64,000 nt of DNA from CAZRQL01 sp964602415 (GCA_964602415.1 CAZRQL010000006.1:51339-115338); one strand, 5' to 3'. Counted from the first letter of the stretch, positions 17,242 through 26,447 are shown. Made by a program: numbers and translations. The notes: a model not told the origin generated them from the letters alone.

Positions 17242-18045
17242 TTACTTTTCAAGCATAATCAACAGTGGGATGTGGGTAACATAAGCCAGATCTTTGGTTA
17301 CGCTGCGGCTGAACAGTGCCCCGAAAAACGAGCGTTTTCTTCTGAGCAAAATCATAATACCGGGCTTCTCGTCATTCATATAACCCAAAATACCATCCTC
17401 GGGGTCGGAAGAAGTGCGGTAGTTGAGTTCAATGCCTCGGTTGGCAAAAAAACTCTCAAACTCGTGAGCCATAGGATGTGGCGGTTGATTGGGTTTGCGG
17501 ATATGCAGGGCTTTGATAGAAAGATGCAGAGGGGCTAACAAGGCTTTGGCTTCGATGATGGCATCATAGTCGTCTTGGTCAAACTCTGTGGCATAAGTGG
17601 CCACCGTAGGAAGTGCCGGCTCGGCCTCATCGGGTACTACAAGCATGGGGGTCTGAAGATTGCCTATCGCACTCACAGTAAAAGAACTGAAAAACAACCT
17701 TTCAGTACCCGAATCGCCCTCAGTACCCAACACCACCAAATCGACATCACGCTCAACACAGACTTCTTTGATACCGCCCAACAAATCGCCCCTGTAGATA
17801 AGCGGCTCGATAGCGGTATCCGGGAAATGACTTTTTATTTCTTTGAGTTTGTGCTCCGATTCCTCTGTTTCCAGTTGCAGCAACTTGTCAACACCCGTCA
17901 AAAAACCAGCGTTGGGATTGGAGGGCATGGCGAAAGCATGAAAAAGAATAACCTTAGAGTCGGTAGCCTTTGCAAGTACTACGGCATATTTGAGGGCATT
18001 GAGGGCACAAGCAGAAAAATCAGTGGGTACCAAAATCGTCTTCAT
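17242..18045 (-). CDS. universal stress protein, two UspA domains
   Basis: A 267-residue tandem UspA protein, probably cytoplasmic. Domain 1 (1-140) starts MKTILVPTDFSACALNALKYAV and ends with a nucleotide-binding-type loop (LVVLGTEGDSGTERLFFSSFT..). Domain 2 (about 145-267) is more divergent, ending MILLRRKRSFFGALFSRSVTKDLAYVTHIPLLIM. The ATG at 18045 was chosen because it begins the first beta strand; an upstream extension to 18120 lacks similarity and overlaps the divergent FAD-enzyme gene. Its start is 45 bases from that gene, so the two may share a regulatory region. Confidence 0.9.
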   Translation of the reverse strand: MKTILVPTDFSACALNALKYAVVLAKATDSKVILFHAFAMPSNPNAGFLTGVDKLLQLETEESEHKLKEIKSHFPDTAIEPLIYRGDLLGGIKEVCVERDVDLVVLGTEGDSGTERLFFSSFTVSAIGNLQTPMLVVPDEAEPALPTVATYATEFDQDDYDAIIEAKALLAPLHLSIKALHIRKPNQPPHPMAHEFESFFANRGIELNYRTSSDPEDGILGYMNDEKPGIMILLRRKRSFFGALFSRSVTKDLAYVTHIPLLIMLEK

Positions 18046-18090
18046 ATCGAATTTGTTTATTTGCTGCAAGATAAATGACAACAACAAACC

Positions 18091-19119
18091 ATGCAAACTG
18101 ACTTTTTGGTGGTGGGGCAAGGAATAGCCGGCACAGTATTGACATCCAGACTCATGGACAAAGGCTGCTCAGTGGCTGTGGTAGATGTGCCTTTGGCGGG
18201 GAGTTCTTCTTTGGTTGCGGCAGGTCTTTTCAACCCTCTTTCAGGTAGAAAAGCGGATTTGACTTGGCTCTACAAAGATTTTTGGCAGGAAATCCAAACC
18301 TTCTACCCTGCACTTGAAAAAAAATTGAATGTAACAGCTTTTCATCTTTTACCCCTCTTTCGTCCCTTTGAAACAGCCCTTGCACAAAACGATGCGCTGG
18401 CTAAATCCGAAAACTGGCCGGAATTTTTTCAGGGTATTGACCATAGTTTGGGCGGGCTTGTCCATGCGCCTTTTGGAGGCATAAAGGTCAAGGGCAGTGG
18501 ATACGTGGACTGGCCTGTTTTGCTGGCGGCTTTTAGAAAATTTCTGTCTGAGAAAAACATGCTCTTTGAAGAGTTTTTTAATCGAAACTTGCTTGAAATA
18601 CAAAAAAATCAAATCGCTTACCAAGATATAAAAGCAAAGGCTATCATATTTTGTCAGGGCTATCGGGCTTTACAAAACCCCATCTTTACGGATTTACCGC
18701 TGCGCCCCGCCCAAGGAGAAATTTTAGATGTCAAGTTTGATACCCGTATTCCCTGCATCATCAACAAAAACGGATGGATTGTGCCCGGGCAAAACGGCAT
18801 TTGCCGCGCCGGAGCCACATTCAACCAAACCATTGAGCCTGCACTCACCCAAGAAGGCATTAAGACGATTCGGCATAAAATCGAGCAAATGACACCGGCC
18901 AAATTTGAAATCATCGCCGCCAAAGCGGGTATTCGCCCGGCCACTGCGCGAAGAAGACCTATTTTGAAGCAACACGAACTGTTTGCAAATGTATTTGTCT
19001 TCAACGGGTTGGGTTCGAGGGGGACGGCCATTGCGCCTCTGGCTGCAAAATGGATGTGTGAGTGGGTGTTGGAAAACAAACCGCTCCCAAAACAAATACA
19101 ACAAGATGTTTATTTCTAA
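18091..19119 (+). CDS. FAD-dependent oxidoreductase, DAO (glycine/D-amino-acid oxidase) family
   Basis: A 342-residue flavoprotein with an N-terminal Rossmann motif DFLVVGQGIAGTVLTSRLMDKG and a second FAD-contacting region (AIIFCQGYRAL, about 188-198). The C-terminal GIRPATARRRPIL and FNGLGSRGTAIAPLAA segments are typical of DAO enzymes. Closest in style to the small Bacteroidota group annotated as FAD-binding oxidoreductase; the substrate cannot be assigned. Divergent from UspA, followed 108 bases later by a PorP/SprF gene. Confidence 0.88.
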   Translation: MQTDFLVVGQGIAGTVLTSRLMDKGCSVAVVDVPLAGSSSLVAAGLFNPLSGRKADLTWLYKDFWQEIQTFYPALEKKLNVTAFHLLPLFRPFETALAQNDALAKSENWPEFFQGIDHSLGGLVHAPFGGIKVKGSGYVDWPVLLAAFRKFLSEKNMLFEEFFNRNLLEIQKNQIAYQDIKAKAIIFCQGYRALQNPIFTDLPLRPAQGEILDVKFDTRIPCIINKNGWIVPGQNGICRAGATFNQTIEPALTQEGIKTIRHKIEQMTPAKFEIIAAKAGIRPATARRRPILKQHELFANVFVFNGLGSRGTAIAPLAAKWMCEWVLENKPLPKQIQQDVYF

Positions 19120-19227
19120 TCAGGCAACTTTGCTCAAAAGGTCTTTGTCCTTTTGGCATCACAAAATATTGCTCTTTTGTAATAAAATTGTACTTTCACG
19201 TTGTAATTAAGAATCAAAAACATTGAT

Positions 19228-20403
19228 ATGAGAAAAATCTACTTGTTTATTTTATTAATGGGGAGTTTTGCAGGATCAATTTCTGCCCAGCAAATACCCC
19301 TCTTCACTCAGTACTACTACAATCCTTTTTTGCTAAACCCTGCCTTGGCCGGTGCTCAGGTGCTTCCCAATGTGGTGGTTGGTCATAGGATACAGTGGAC
19401 CGGTATTGAAGGCGCACCACAAACCACTTTCTTTTCAGGGGATATGTTGTTTCAAAAAGCCCGCTCAGGCATGGGAATGAACATCATCAACGACCAAATC
19501 CACTACACCAACCGCGTACAAGCCCAACTGGCTTACGCTTACCACTTAAAACTGGGGCGCAGGTTTATGTTTTCGTTTGGTGCATCAGGTGGGGTTACTT
19601 CTTTGACTCTCAATACCGCAAAGGCTTATGCTTCGGGCAGAATCTTAGACAACGGCGACCCTTTGCTGGCTGCCAACGACAAAATGCGCTCAGGAATGGT
19701 GTTTGATGTAACGGCAGGGGCAGACTTGAGAATGGGCAACTTGCACGTCGGGTTGGTAGCCCCTCAAATGCTCAACAACCAAGTCAAAGTAGCCGGTGTC
19801 AGTTCTGCACTTGACACAGCACACACCATGAATTTGGCTACCCACTACACCGCTTATTTGAGGTACAATTTTCACTTGCGCCGTGCGCAGAGTGTGCTTA
19901 CGCCTCTTTTGCAAGTCCGTAGGTCGCCCTTTTTCAACAAACCTCAAATTGATATGGGCATGATTTATACCTACAATCACCAAGTCTGGGGCGCGGTCAG
20001 CTACCGCCAAGATTACGCCACGACTGTGGGATTGGGTACATTCGTGGGGCAAAATTTCAAGGTGGGCTACTCTATTGACTTGCCAATAAGCAAAGAATCG
20101 CGCTACCTCGGCTTGACGCACGAAATCATGTTGGGTATGCGTTTTGGACAGTCAAAGAGCAAAGACTACTTGGCGGCACTGGAAGACTTTGAGCCTGATG
20201 GCAATTATCCGGTGGTCTTGACCGTACACCCCAAATTCCATGCACGCCACAAACAGCGACGCATGAAACACGGCGACAAAACGGATGGAAGCCATGCACA
20301 TGCCAAAGAAAAAGCTGAAAGACGCCACGAAGGCCAGCACCACTGGTGGCAGTTTTGGCATCACGATGTGTACAGAGGCAGAAGACCTTCTAAAGCAAAA
20401 TAA
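19228..20403 (+). CDS. PorP/SprF family type IX secretion protein with basic, His-rich tail
   Basis: A 391-residue outer-membrane protein. The signal peptide MRKIYLFILLMGSFAGSISAQ is followed by the family's opening motif FTQYYYNPFLLNPALAGAQ. Barrel strands continue to about residue 330. The family (PorP, SprF) takes part in type IX secretion and in delivery of large adhesins to the cell surface. The last ~50 residues are unusual: rich in His, Lys and Arg, with HARHKQRRMKHGDK and HHWWQFWHHD, and located after the barrel, hence probably periplasmic. No adhesin gene is adjacent, unlike the second PorP gene at 57566. Strong bidirectional terminator directly downstream. Confidence 0.9.
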   Translation: MRKIYLFILLMGSFAGSISAQQIPLFTQYYYNPFLLNPALAGAQVLPNVVVGHRIQWTGIEGAPQTTFFSGDMLFQKARSGMGMNIINDQIHYTNRVQAQLAYAYHLKLGRRFMFSFGASGGVTSLTLNTAKAYASGRILDNGDPLLAANDKMRSGMVFDVTAGADLRMGNLHVGLVAPQMLNNQVKVAGVSSALDTAHTMNLATHYTAYLRYNFHLRRAQSVLTPLLQVRRSPFFNKPQIDMGMIYTYNHQVWGAVSYRQDYATTVGLGTFVGQNFKVGYSIDLPISKESRYLGLTHEIMLGMRFGQSKSKDYLAALEDFEPDGNYPVVLTVHPKFHARHKQRRMKHGDKTDGSHAHAKEKAERRHEGQHHWWQFWHHDVYRGRRPSKAK

Positions 20404-20404
20404 T

Positions 20405-20439
20405 AAAAAAGGCTGTCCCACAAAAGGACAGCCTTTTTT
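20405..20439. terminator. bidirectional Rho-independent terminator
   Basis: A 14-bp perfect stem (20405-20418 with 20426-20439) closed by a 7-base loop. A-tract on one side and T-tract on the other allow termination for both the PorP gene (+) and the convergent small-protein/thioredoxin pair (-). Confidence 0.9.
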
Positions 20440-20458
20440 GTTTGAAACTTGAACCCAA

Positions 20459-20698
20459 TTATGAAATTGAGCCTCTTACTTTTTGGGTATAGTCCCGAAG
20501 GGCTTGGTTGAAATCCAAGCCTTTTTCCATTTGTTCGCGTATCCATAAGGCCGCAAAGGCATGGGTTAGCTTTTCCCCTTCGTCATCGCCTTCTATCTCG
20601 ATAGCCGGCATTTTTTCTTCTGACAAAGCCTGTTCAGCCGCTCGCAACTCTTCGAGGGTGTACTTCTCTGCTATTCTTTTGATGGCGGGTATTTTCAT
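20459..20698 (-). CDS. small conserved protein (DUF6952-like) coupled to thioredoxin
   Basis: A 79-residue acidic, helical protein beginning MKIPAIKRIAEKYTLEELRAAE and ending YTQKVRGSIS. The start and end resemble the small Bacteroidota family DUF6952 as I remember it, members of which also follow a thioredoxin-like gene; no function is known. Its ATG overlaps the thioredoxin stop (ATGA), so the two are made together. Confidence 0.7.
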   Translation of the reverse strand: MKIPAIKRIAEKYTLEELRAAEQALSEEKMPAIEIEGDDEGEKLTHAFAALWIREQMEKGLDFNQALRDYTQKVRGSIS

Positions 20699-21009
20699 AA
20701 AATGGAGTTGATGAGTTCTACTACTTTCTCTTCTTGGCTGGTGGACTGCGCGGCCACCAATTCGCCTTTTTTAAAGACAGCAAAAAAAGGCAAATTATTG
20801 ACTCCTACAGATTTGCGTGCCTCGGGACTCGCTTCGGCATCTACATCCAAAAATAGCACCCCGGCAAAACGCTCGTCGTTGGAAAGGCGATTGAACTTAG
20901 GCTTGAAAAGTCGGCAACTCCCACACCAACCTGCATAAAATTTTACCACAACTTTGTCGTGACTGGTCAGCATTTGGGCGAAATTGCCATCATTCGCATC
21001 TTGTACCAT
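20695..21009 (-). CDS. thioredoxin family protein
   Basis: A 104-residue thioredoxin fold with active site W28-C29-G30-S31-C32 (classical thioredoxin is WCGPC) in VVVKFYAGWCGSCRLFKP. The cis-proline is kept in NNLPFFAVFKKGE. No signal peptide, so cytoplasmic. The Ser in place of Pro in the active site is expected to alter redox potential (inference). First gene of a two-gene transcript with the small protein at 20459. Confidence 0.93.
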   Translation of the reverse strand: MVQDANDGNFAQMLTSHDKVVVKFYAGWCGSCRLFKPKFNRLSNDERFAGVLFLDVDAEASPEARKSVGVNNLPFFAVFKKGELVAAQSTSQEEKVVELINSIL

Positions 21010-21063
21010 ATTTTTTTAAATTTAAAGACGGAAAAATAATCTTAAAAATCCTTAAAAAAATAA

Positions 21064-21071
21064 TAATTTTG
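21064..21071 (+). promoter_or_regulatory. -7 element (TAATTTTG) before the K+ channel gene
   Basis: Exact TAnnTTTG match 28 bases before the TTG start at 21100, in an AT-rich intergenic region of 90 bases. The -33 box is not obvious. Confidence 0.35.
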
Positions 21072-21099
21072 AATCAAATTTATTAAGTACAACACTTCA

Positions 21100-22104
21100 T
21101 TGACACTCAAACTTGAAGAAAAAGCACTGATCAAAAAAGGGATTTATTCTCTGGCCTTAGTTATCAGTATCATAATAGTGGGCAGCTTAGGTTATATGAC
21201 TGTAACGAAAGCCACCTTTTTGGACAGTATGTATATGACGGTCATAACTGTTACGACCATTGGGTTTGGCGAAGTAATTGATACCTCAAAAAATGAACTG
21301 GCCAGGATTTGGACTATGGTAGTGGCTTTGGGGGGAGTAAGTATGATTACTTATTTGATTACCAATCTGGCAGCTATTTTGATTGATGGAAATTTTACGC
21401 GTATTCTCCAAAATAGAATCATGGAATACAACATTAAAAAGCAGCAAGACCATTATTTGATTTGTGGAATGGGAAGAGTGGGCTATCAAATCATCAAAGA
21501 ATTGATTGAAGAAGGCCAGCCTTTTGTCTGCGCCGATCTGTCAGAGAGCAAAATCTTGGAGCTCAAATCCAAAATTCAAAAAAACTTTCTCTATCAAATA
21601 GGAGATTGCACCGAAGAAGAGACCTTGATAAAAATGGGTGTACTCAGTGCAAAAGGCGTATTTGTAGCTACCGATGACGACAACGCCAATTTAGTTATCT
21701 GCTTGGCCGCCAAACAACTCGCCCCCAATGCTAAAATCATCACTTTGGTCAAAGAACCCCGCCATACCAACAAATTTTATGCTGCAGGGGCGGACAAAGT
21801 AATATGTCCCTTCTTTATGGCAGGGTTGAGAATGACTACAGAGATGGTAAGACCGGACACCATAGATTTTGTGGATACCTTGGTGCGGGTGCAAAAAGAA
21901 AAGGCCAATCTAAAAGAAGTCGAAGCAAGCAGTTCGTTTATGCTAAGTGAACTCCCCGAATCAATCTTGGTTTTAGGTATTGAGAGGAAAAATCAGTTTG
22001 AAATCAGACCCCCTAAACTCACTGTAGTCCAGCCCGGAGATCGGCTGTTTGTACTATGCAAAGAACAAGAGATAAAAGAAATGGAAAACTTTTTAGTGTT
22101 GTAA
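21100..22104 (+). CDS. potassium channel with RCK (TrkA-N/TrkA-C) domain
   Basis: A 334-residue two-transmembrane K+ channel. TM1 at about 13-33, pore loop with selectivity filter TTIGFGE (about 51-57, like MthK/Kch GYGD-type filters), TM2 at about 70-92. An RCK domain follows with the Rossmann motif HYLICGMGRVGYQIIKEL, and a C-terminal TrkA-C domain (about 255-334). It probably conducts K+ under control of a cytoplasmic ligand such as Ca2+ or a nucleotide. TTG start. Convergent with the reductase gene, 6 bases between stops. Confidence 0.92.
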   Translation: MTLKLEEKALIKKGIYSLALVISIIIVGSLGYMTVTKATFLDSMYMTVITVTTIGFGEVIDTSKNELARIWTMVVALGGVSMITYLITNLAAILIDGNFTRILQNRIMEYNIKKQQDHYLICGMGRVGYQIIKELIEEGQPFVCADLSESKILELKSKIQKNFLYQIGDCTEEETLIKMGVLSAKGVFVATDDDNANLVICLAAKQLAPNAKIITLVKEPRHTNKFYAAGADKVICPFFMAGLRMTTEMVRPDTIDFVDTLVRVQKEKANLKEVEASSSFMLSELPESILVLGIERKNQFEIRPPKLTVVQPGDRLFVLCKEQEIKEMENFLVL

Positions 22105-22110
22105 AGAACT

Positions 22111-23097
22111 TCACTTCCACAAATCCAGCACTACCCTGCCTTGCAGCCCCCCAACGAGCATTTTTTGTACAAAGCCATCGAGACTTTCTAAGTCAGAATC
22201 TATAAACATAAAATCATGAAGCGGTGGGCTGTCCTGCAGGGAATTCCAGATTTTGAGTCTTAGAGTCATATCGGTTTCGGCAGAAGCTACCCCCAACACA
22301 TTGATGTCTTTGATGATAAATGGATAGACGTTGAGCGTGAAAAACGGGGACTGCACCAAGCCACACACTGCAATATTGCCGCCTGCTTTACAGGCTCTTA
22401 TGGCATTTGAGAGCGTTACTCCGCCTACGGTGTCAATAGCTGCTGCCCACTGAGAGCGCAACAGGGGCTTTTCGGGGCTTTCCTCTTTGTCAAAGCGGGG
22501 AAGGCAAAGATTGGCTCCCAAATTTTTGAGGTATTCATAGGATGCACTTTTGCCTGTGGAAGCGAAAACTTCGTAGCCTTTGAGACTCAGCCAACGCACC
22601 GCCATACTACCCACTGCACCGGTAGCACCCGTTACCAAAACAGGCCCTTTGTCGGGGGTTTGTCCATTGAGTTCCATTTTGTGCAGAGCCAAAGCGGCTG
22701 TGAAAGCGGCTGTGCCCAAAGCTGCACACTGTTTGAGTGTCAAGCTATTGGGTTTGGGGACAATCCACTCGGCGGGAACAGAAATAAACTGGCCAAAGCC
22801 GCCATCGGTATCCATTCCCAAATCGTAGCCCGTTACGACAACCTCGTCGCCCGCCTTCCAACGCGGGTCGCTGCTGCGCTCCACAATACCCGCTGCATCT
22901 ATACCGGGCGTATGGGGAAAAGTCCGCGTAATGCCTTTGTGTCCCGAGGCCGAAAGTGCATCTTTGTAGTTGAGTGCAGAATAAAGCACACGAATCAAAA
23001 CGGGATGCTTGTCCAAATCCCCTGTATCTCTATCAGCAATTGAGCGGACAAAAATAGCCGGGCTTGTTTCTTCTACCCAATAGGCTTTGAATTTCAT
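22111..23097 (-). CDS. YhdH/YhfP-type quinone oxidoreductase (acrylyl-CoA reductase-like)
   Basis: A 328-residue zinc-independent medium-chain dehydrogenase/reductase. Family motifs: SALNYKDALSASGHKGI, TFPHTPGIDAAGIV, the NADPH-binding VLVTGATGAVGSMAVRW and the ALGTAAFTAAL segment. The best studied relative (E. coli YhdH/AcuI) reduces acryloyl-CoA with NADPH, a detoxifying step in dimethylsulfoniopropionate or propionate metabolism. No partner genes for that pathway lie nearby. Confidence 0.92.
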   Translation of the reverse strand: MKFKAYWVEETSPAIFVRSIADRDTGDLDKHPVLIRVLYSALNYKDALSASGHKGITRTFPHTPGIDAAGIVERSSDPRWKAGDEVVVTGYDLGMDTDGGFGQFISVPAEWIVPKPNSLTLKQCAALGTAAFTAALALHKMELNGQTPDKGPVLVTGATGAVGSMAVRWLSLKGYEVFASTGKSASYEYLKNLGANLCLPRFDKEESPEKPLLRSQWAAAIDTVGGVTLSNAIRACKAGGNIAVCGLVQSPFFTLNVYPFIIKDINVLGVASAETDMTLRLKIWNSLQDSPPLHDFMFIDSDLESLDGFVQKMLVGGLQGRVVLDLWK

Positions 23098-23157
23098 AGA
23101 GTTTAAAAATAGAACAAAAAATCCAAATCTTGAACAATTGCCCTCTCGCCGGAGGCA

Positions 23158-23577
23158 TTAGAACTGCTCCAGAGCCGAAAAGAAAAACGAACCCTCAATT
23201 TGGGCGTTTTCGTCTGAGTCAGAGCCGTGTATGGCGTTTTCTTGGATGGATTTGGCAAACTGTTTGCGGATGGTGCCCTCTTCTGCATTGGCAGGATTGG
23301 TTGCCCCGATGAGTTTGCGAAAATCGGCAACGGCGTTTTCTTTCTCCAAAATTACGGCCATGATAGGCCCTCCACTCATATAAGCACAAAGTTCTCCGTA
23401 AAAAGGCCTTTCTTTATGTACTTCATAAAACTGACCGGCGCGCTCTTGGGTCAAGCGGGTAACTTTGGCGGCCACAATACGAAAACCTGCTTCTTCTATC
23501 ATCTTAAGGATAGCCCCGCTGTGTCCGGCAGCAAAGGCTTCCGGTTTGATCATGGTAAAAGTTCTGTTAGTTGCCAT
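23158..23577 (-). CDS. ndk: nucleoside-diphosphate kinase
   Basis: A 139-residue enzyme that transfers the gamma phosphate of ATP to other nucleoside diphosphates. It has TFTMIKPEA at the start, SGGPIMAVILE, GATNPANAEEGTIR and the catalytic NAIHGSDS with phospho-acceptor His117. Normal length and complete. It is divergent from the GT-C gene at 23629, with 51 bases between the two starts. Confidence 0.98.
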   Translation of the reverse strand: MATNRTFTMIKPEAFAAGHSGAILKMIEEAGFRIVAAKVTRLTQERAGQFYEVHKERPFYGELCAYMSGGPIMAVILEKENAVADFRKLIGATNPANAEEGTIRKQFAKSIQENAIHGSDSDENAQIEGSFFFSALEQF

Positions 23578-23628
23578 TGTATTTTTTTAGCAAATCAAGT
23601 GTTTTTTTGGTTGATAAACAAAAAAGAA

Positions 23629-24606
23629 ATGAGATCGGGTAGTTTTTTTTGGGTCGGGTATTGGGTGGTTTATGTTGTGGTTTACTTGCTTACGCTGCAT
23701 CTGTGGCCTTTGGCTTGGTACGACGAAATCGCCATCAGTTCCACAGGTTTGGACTACTTGGAGCGCGGAACTTTTTTTGCCCGCGTAACCAAAACCTTTG
23801 ACAAAGGCTTTGAGTCGCCTTACGGGCCGGTTTTTTTCTGGTGGGCTTATCCTTGGTACGCTGTTTTTGGTTTTGGAATGTGGCCGCATAGGGCGGCGGT
23901 TTTTGTATCGGGTTTGGCTGTGCTGGGTGCTACGGCGGCTTTGCTGCAAATTAGCGGCTTGAGCAAACACCAAACCCGTTGGGTGGTGCTGGCTATGAGT
24001 GCGGATTGGATGTTTGTCAAAGCCCTCAGAGAAGGCCGGATGGATTTTTTGGCTTTATTTTTTGTATTAATTTCTGTTTATGCTATATTAATTTTTCAAA
24101 AAAAAGAAACTATTTTATGGATGGGAATATCCGGTTTGGCTATTGCGGCAAGTTTTTTAACCTCTACCCGTATCGTTATTTTTAGCTTTTTATGGCTTTA
24201 TTTGGCATTTTTTATCATAAAAAAACCGCATTTATTGTTAATATGGTTTTTGTGCGGTTTTTTACCTGTTTTATGTTGGGTTTTTTATTATTACGGCTCT
24301 CTATGGGCTTATTTTGAACATATAAGCGAAACCATGTCAGGGTACAGTAGGCTGCTGGGGTGGACAATTAATTTTTCAAAACACCAAATTTTGTCTGTAT
24401 TTTTGTATAGTTACAGTTTGGTGTATTTATATTTGAATTCATCCATCAAAATACCTGCGGTTTATATGAGTATTTTATCAATAACGGGTTTTTATCTTTT
24501 AATTTATGATTTTGGTTATTACGGTATTTATCTGACTCCATTTTATTATTGGGTTGTAGGAATGGCTTTTGGTGATTATGCCCGAAAAGCTAATTTTGTG
24601 GCATGA
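23629..24606 (+). CDS. GT-C type membrane glycosyltransferase (ArnT/PMT-like)
   Basis: About 325 residues with eight or nine hydrophobic segments. After the first membrane helix it has WYDEIAISSTGLDYLERG, the acidic first-loop motif of GT-C glycosyltransferases. The first third is GC-rich and the last third strikingly AT-rich (from about 24060). The ATG at 23629 was chosen; the frame is open back to 23227, but that part overlaps ndk on the other strand. It overlaps the ABC exporter start by ATGA. It is shorter than classical ArnT, which has a periplasmic C-terminal domain. Confidence 0.8.
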   Translation: MRSGSFFWVGYWVVYVVVYLLTLHLWPLAWYDEIAISSTGLDYLERGTFFARVTKTFDKGFESPYGPVFFWWAYPWYAVFGFGMWPHRAAVFVSGLAVLGATAALLQISGLSKHQTRWVVLAMSADWMFVKALREGRMDFLALFFVLISVYAILIFQKKETILWMGISGLAIAASFLTSTRIVIFSFLWLYLAFFIIKKPHLLLIWFLCGFLPVLCWVFYYYGSLWAYFEHISETMSGYSRLLGWTINFSKHQILSVFLYSYSLVYLYLNSSIKIPAVYMSILSITGFYLLIYDFGYYGIYLTPFYYWVVGMAFGDYARKANFVA

Positions 24607-26447
24607 AAACTTATTTCCGTGTATTGAGCTTCGCCAAACCTTTGGAAAAATACTTGATTCCTTTCATCATTTTTGCTTTAATCTCTTCGATTTTTGGTGC
24701 TTTGAACCTTACTTTGCTTATCCCGATGCTGGATTTGCTGTTTCGCCCCGATACGCTGGATTCTTTGCCACAAAGTACTCCGAATTTTGAGTCTTGGGAA
24801 AAAATTTCGGATTTTACACGCGCTTATTTGGGCTATTTGCTTTATGAAGGCACGCTATGGGCGGGAAAAATGGGGGCTTTGCAGGTGGTTTGCGTGTTGG
24901 TGTTGGTTTCTACTGTGGTTGCAAATCTATTCCGTTTTTTGTACGAGCGCACCTTGGAACTTCTCAGGGCAAGGCTTTCTACCAAATTGCGCGGGGACAT
25001 ATTCTCAAAAATCATCACCTTAGATTTGACTCATTTTTCTTCAAACCGCAAAGGGGATATGATTACGAGGCTTTCGATGGATGTCTCAGAGGTAGATGTA
25101 GCCATCAACCACTCCATAAGGGCTTTGGTAAAAGAGCCTATCGTGATATCCATTTATTTTTACTTACTCTTTAAAATCTCCTGGCAACTCACCATTTTTA
25201 CGTTTATTTTTATTCCTATTACGGGCAGCATCGTCGCTATCATCATCAAAAAGCTGCGCAAAGGCTCACAAGAAGCGCAAGCCAATCTTTCTTCGATGAT
25301 GAGCACCGCCGAAGAAGCATTTGGCAGCATGCGCATCATCAAAGCCTTCAATGGGGTTGGGTACATGAACCATAAGTTTCAGGGTTATTTGCACCGTTAC
25401 CGCGATGTGGTTTTTAAACTGGGCTTAAAACGCGAACTGCTCAGTCCGGTATCCGAAACAACAGGCATTTCGATTGTGGTGGGCTTGATACTGTATGGTG
25501 GCTCGTTGGTGTTGAGCGAACCGCCCGCTTTGGAAGCCTCCAGTTTTCTGACCTTCATCATCATTTTTGCCATCGTCATCAAACCTATCAAAGAAGTTTT
25601 TGAGATTTTTGGCAAGTTGCAGCGCAGCTTGGTGAGTGCGGAGCGTATTTTTGAAGTGCTTGATTTGCAGACCAAAATTGTGGATAAAGCCAATGCAAGT
25701 CGCATTTTTGAAATCAAAGAAAAGATAAGTTTTGAAAACATACATTTCAGCTACGATGGCAAGACCAATGTTTTGCAGGATATCAGTTTTGAGATAGCCA
25801 AAGGTCAAACCGTTGCGCTGGTAGGCCAATCGGGTAGCGGCAAATCAACCATAGCAGACTTACTGTCAAGGTTTTATGACCCGACCGAAGGACACATCAA
25901 AATAGACGGCATCCCTTTAACAGATTATAGGTTGCAAGATTTGCGGGCTTTGACGGGGGTGGTAACTCAGGAGGCTGTCTTGTACAACGATACGGTGGCA
26001 GGCAATATCGCTTTTGGCTTTGAGGCTACCCAAGAGCAAATACAAGCCGCCGCCCAAATCGCCAACGCCCACGAATTTATCATCAAAATGCCCGAGGGCT
26101 ACCAAACCAACATCGGCGAGCGCGGCAGCAAGCTATCGGGCGGGCAGCGGCAACGTATCAGCATAGCCCGTGCCGTGCTGCGCAATCCCCAACTGTTGAT
26201 TTTGGATGAGGCAACCTCTGCACTGGATACCGAATCGGAAAAACTTGTCCAACAGGCACTTGAGCAACTCATGCAAAACCGAACGGCTTTGGTGATAGCC
26301 CATAGGCTTTCTACGGTACAAAAAGCCGACAAAATTATAGTGCTGCAAAATGGACGAATTGCAGAGCAAGGCACTCACAACGAATTGATTAAGTTGGAAA
26401 CAGGCATTTATAAAAAACTTTGTGATAGCCAAGAATTGCTACAGTAA
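24603..26447 (+). CDS. MsbA-like ABC exporter (fused permease and ATPase)
   Basis: A 614-residue half-transporter. The membrane domain (1-340) has six helices. The ATPase domain contains Walker A VGQSGSGKST (about residues 410-419), a Q-loop, the signature LSGGQRQRISIARA and Walker B LLILDEATSALD. The C-terminal RTALVIAHRLSTVQKADKI segment is typical. The MsbA/lipid-exporter group flips lipid A core, other lipids or drugs. Coupling to a GT-C glycosyltransferase by ATGA supports export of a lipid-linked glycan or a modified lipid (inference). Confidence 0.93.
   Translation: MKTYFRVLSFAKPLEKYLIPFIIFALISSIFGALNLTLLIPMLDLLFRPDTLDSLPQSTPNFESWEKISDFTRAYLGYLLYEGTLWAGKMGALQVVCVLVLVSTVVANLFRFLYERTLELLRARLSTKLRGDIFSKIITLDLTHFSSNRKGDMITRLSMDVSEVDVAINHSIRALVKEPIVISIYFYLLFKISWQLTIFTFIFIPITGSIVAIIIKKLRKGSQEAQANLSSMMSTAEEAFGSMRIIKAFNGVGYMNHKFQGYLHRYRDVVFKLGLKRELLSPVSETTGISIVVGLILYGGSLVLSEPPALEASSFLTFIIIFAIVIKPIKEVFEIFGKLQRSLVSAERIFEVLDLQTKIVDKANASRIFEIKEKISFENIHFSYDGKTNVLQDISFEIAKGQTVALVGQSGSGKSTIADLLSRFYDPTEGHIKIDGIPLTDYRLQDLRALTGVVTQEAVLYNDTVAGNIAFGFEATQEQIQAAAQIANAHEFIIKMPEGYQTNIGERGSKLSGGQRQRISIARAVLRNPQLLILDEATSALDTESEKLVQQALEQLMQNRTALVIAHRLSTVQKADKIIVLQNGRIAEQGTHNELIKLETGIYKKLCDSQELLQ

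Noticed and set aside
23227..23628. 134-codon N-terminal extension of the GT-C gene
   Set aside because: It overlaps ndk completely on the opposite strand, and similarity to membrane glycosyltransferases begins at the ATG at 23629.
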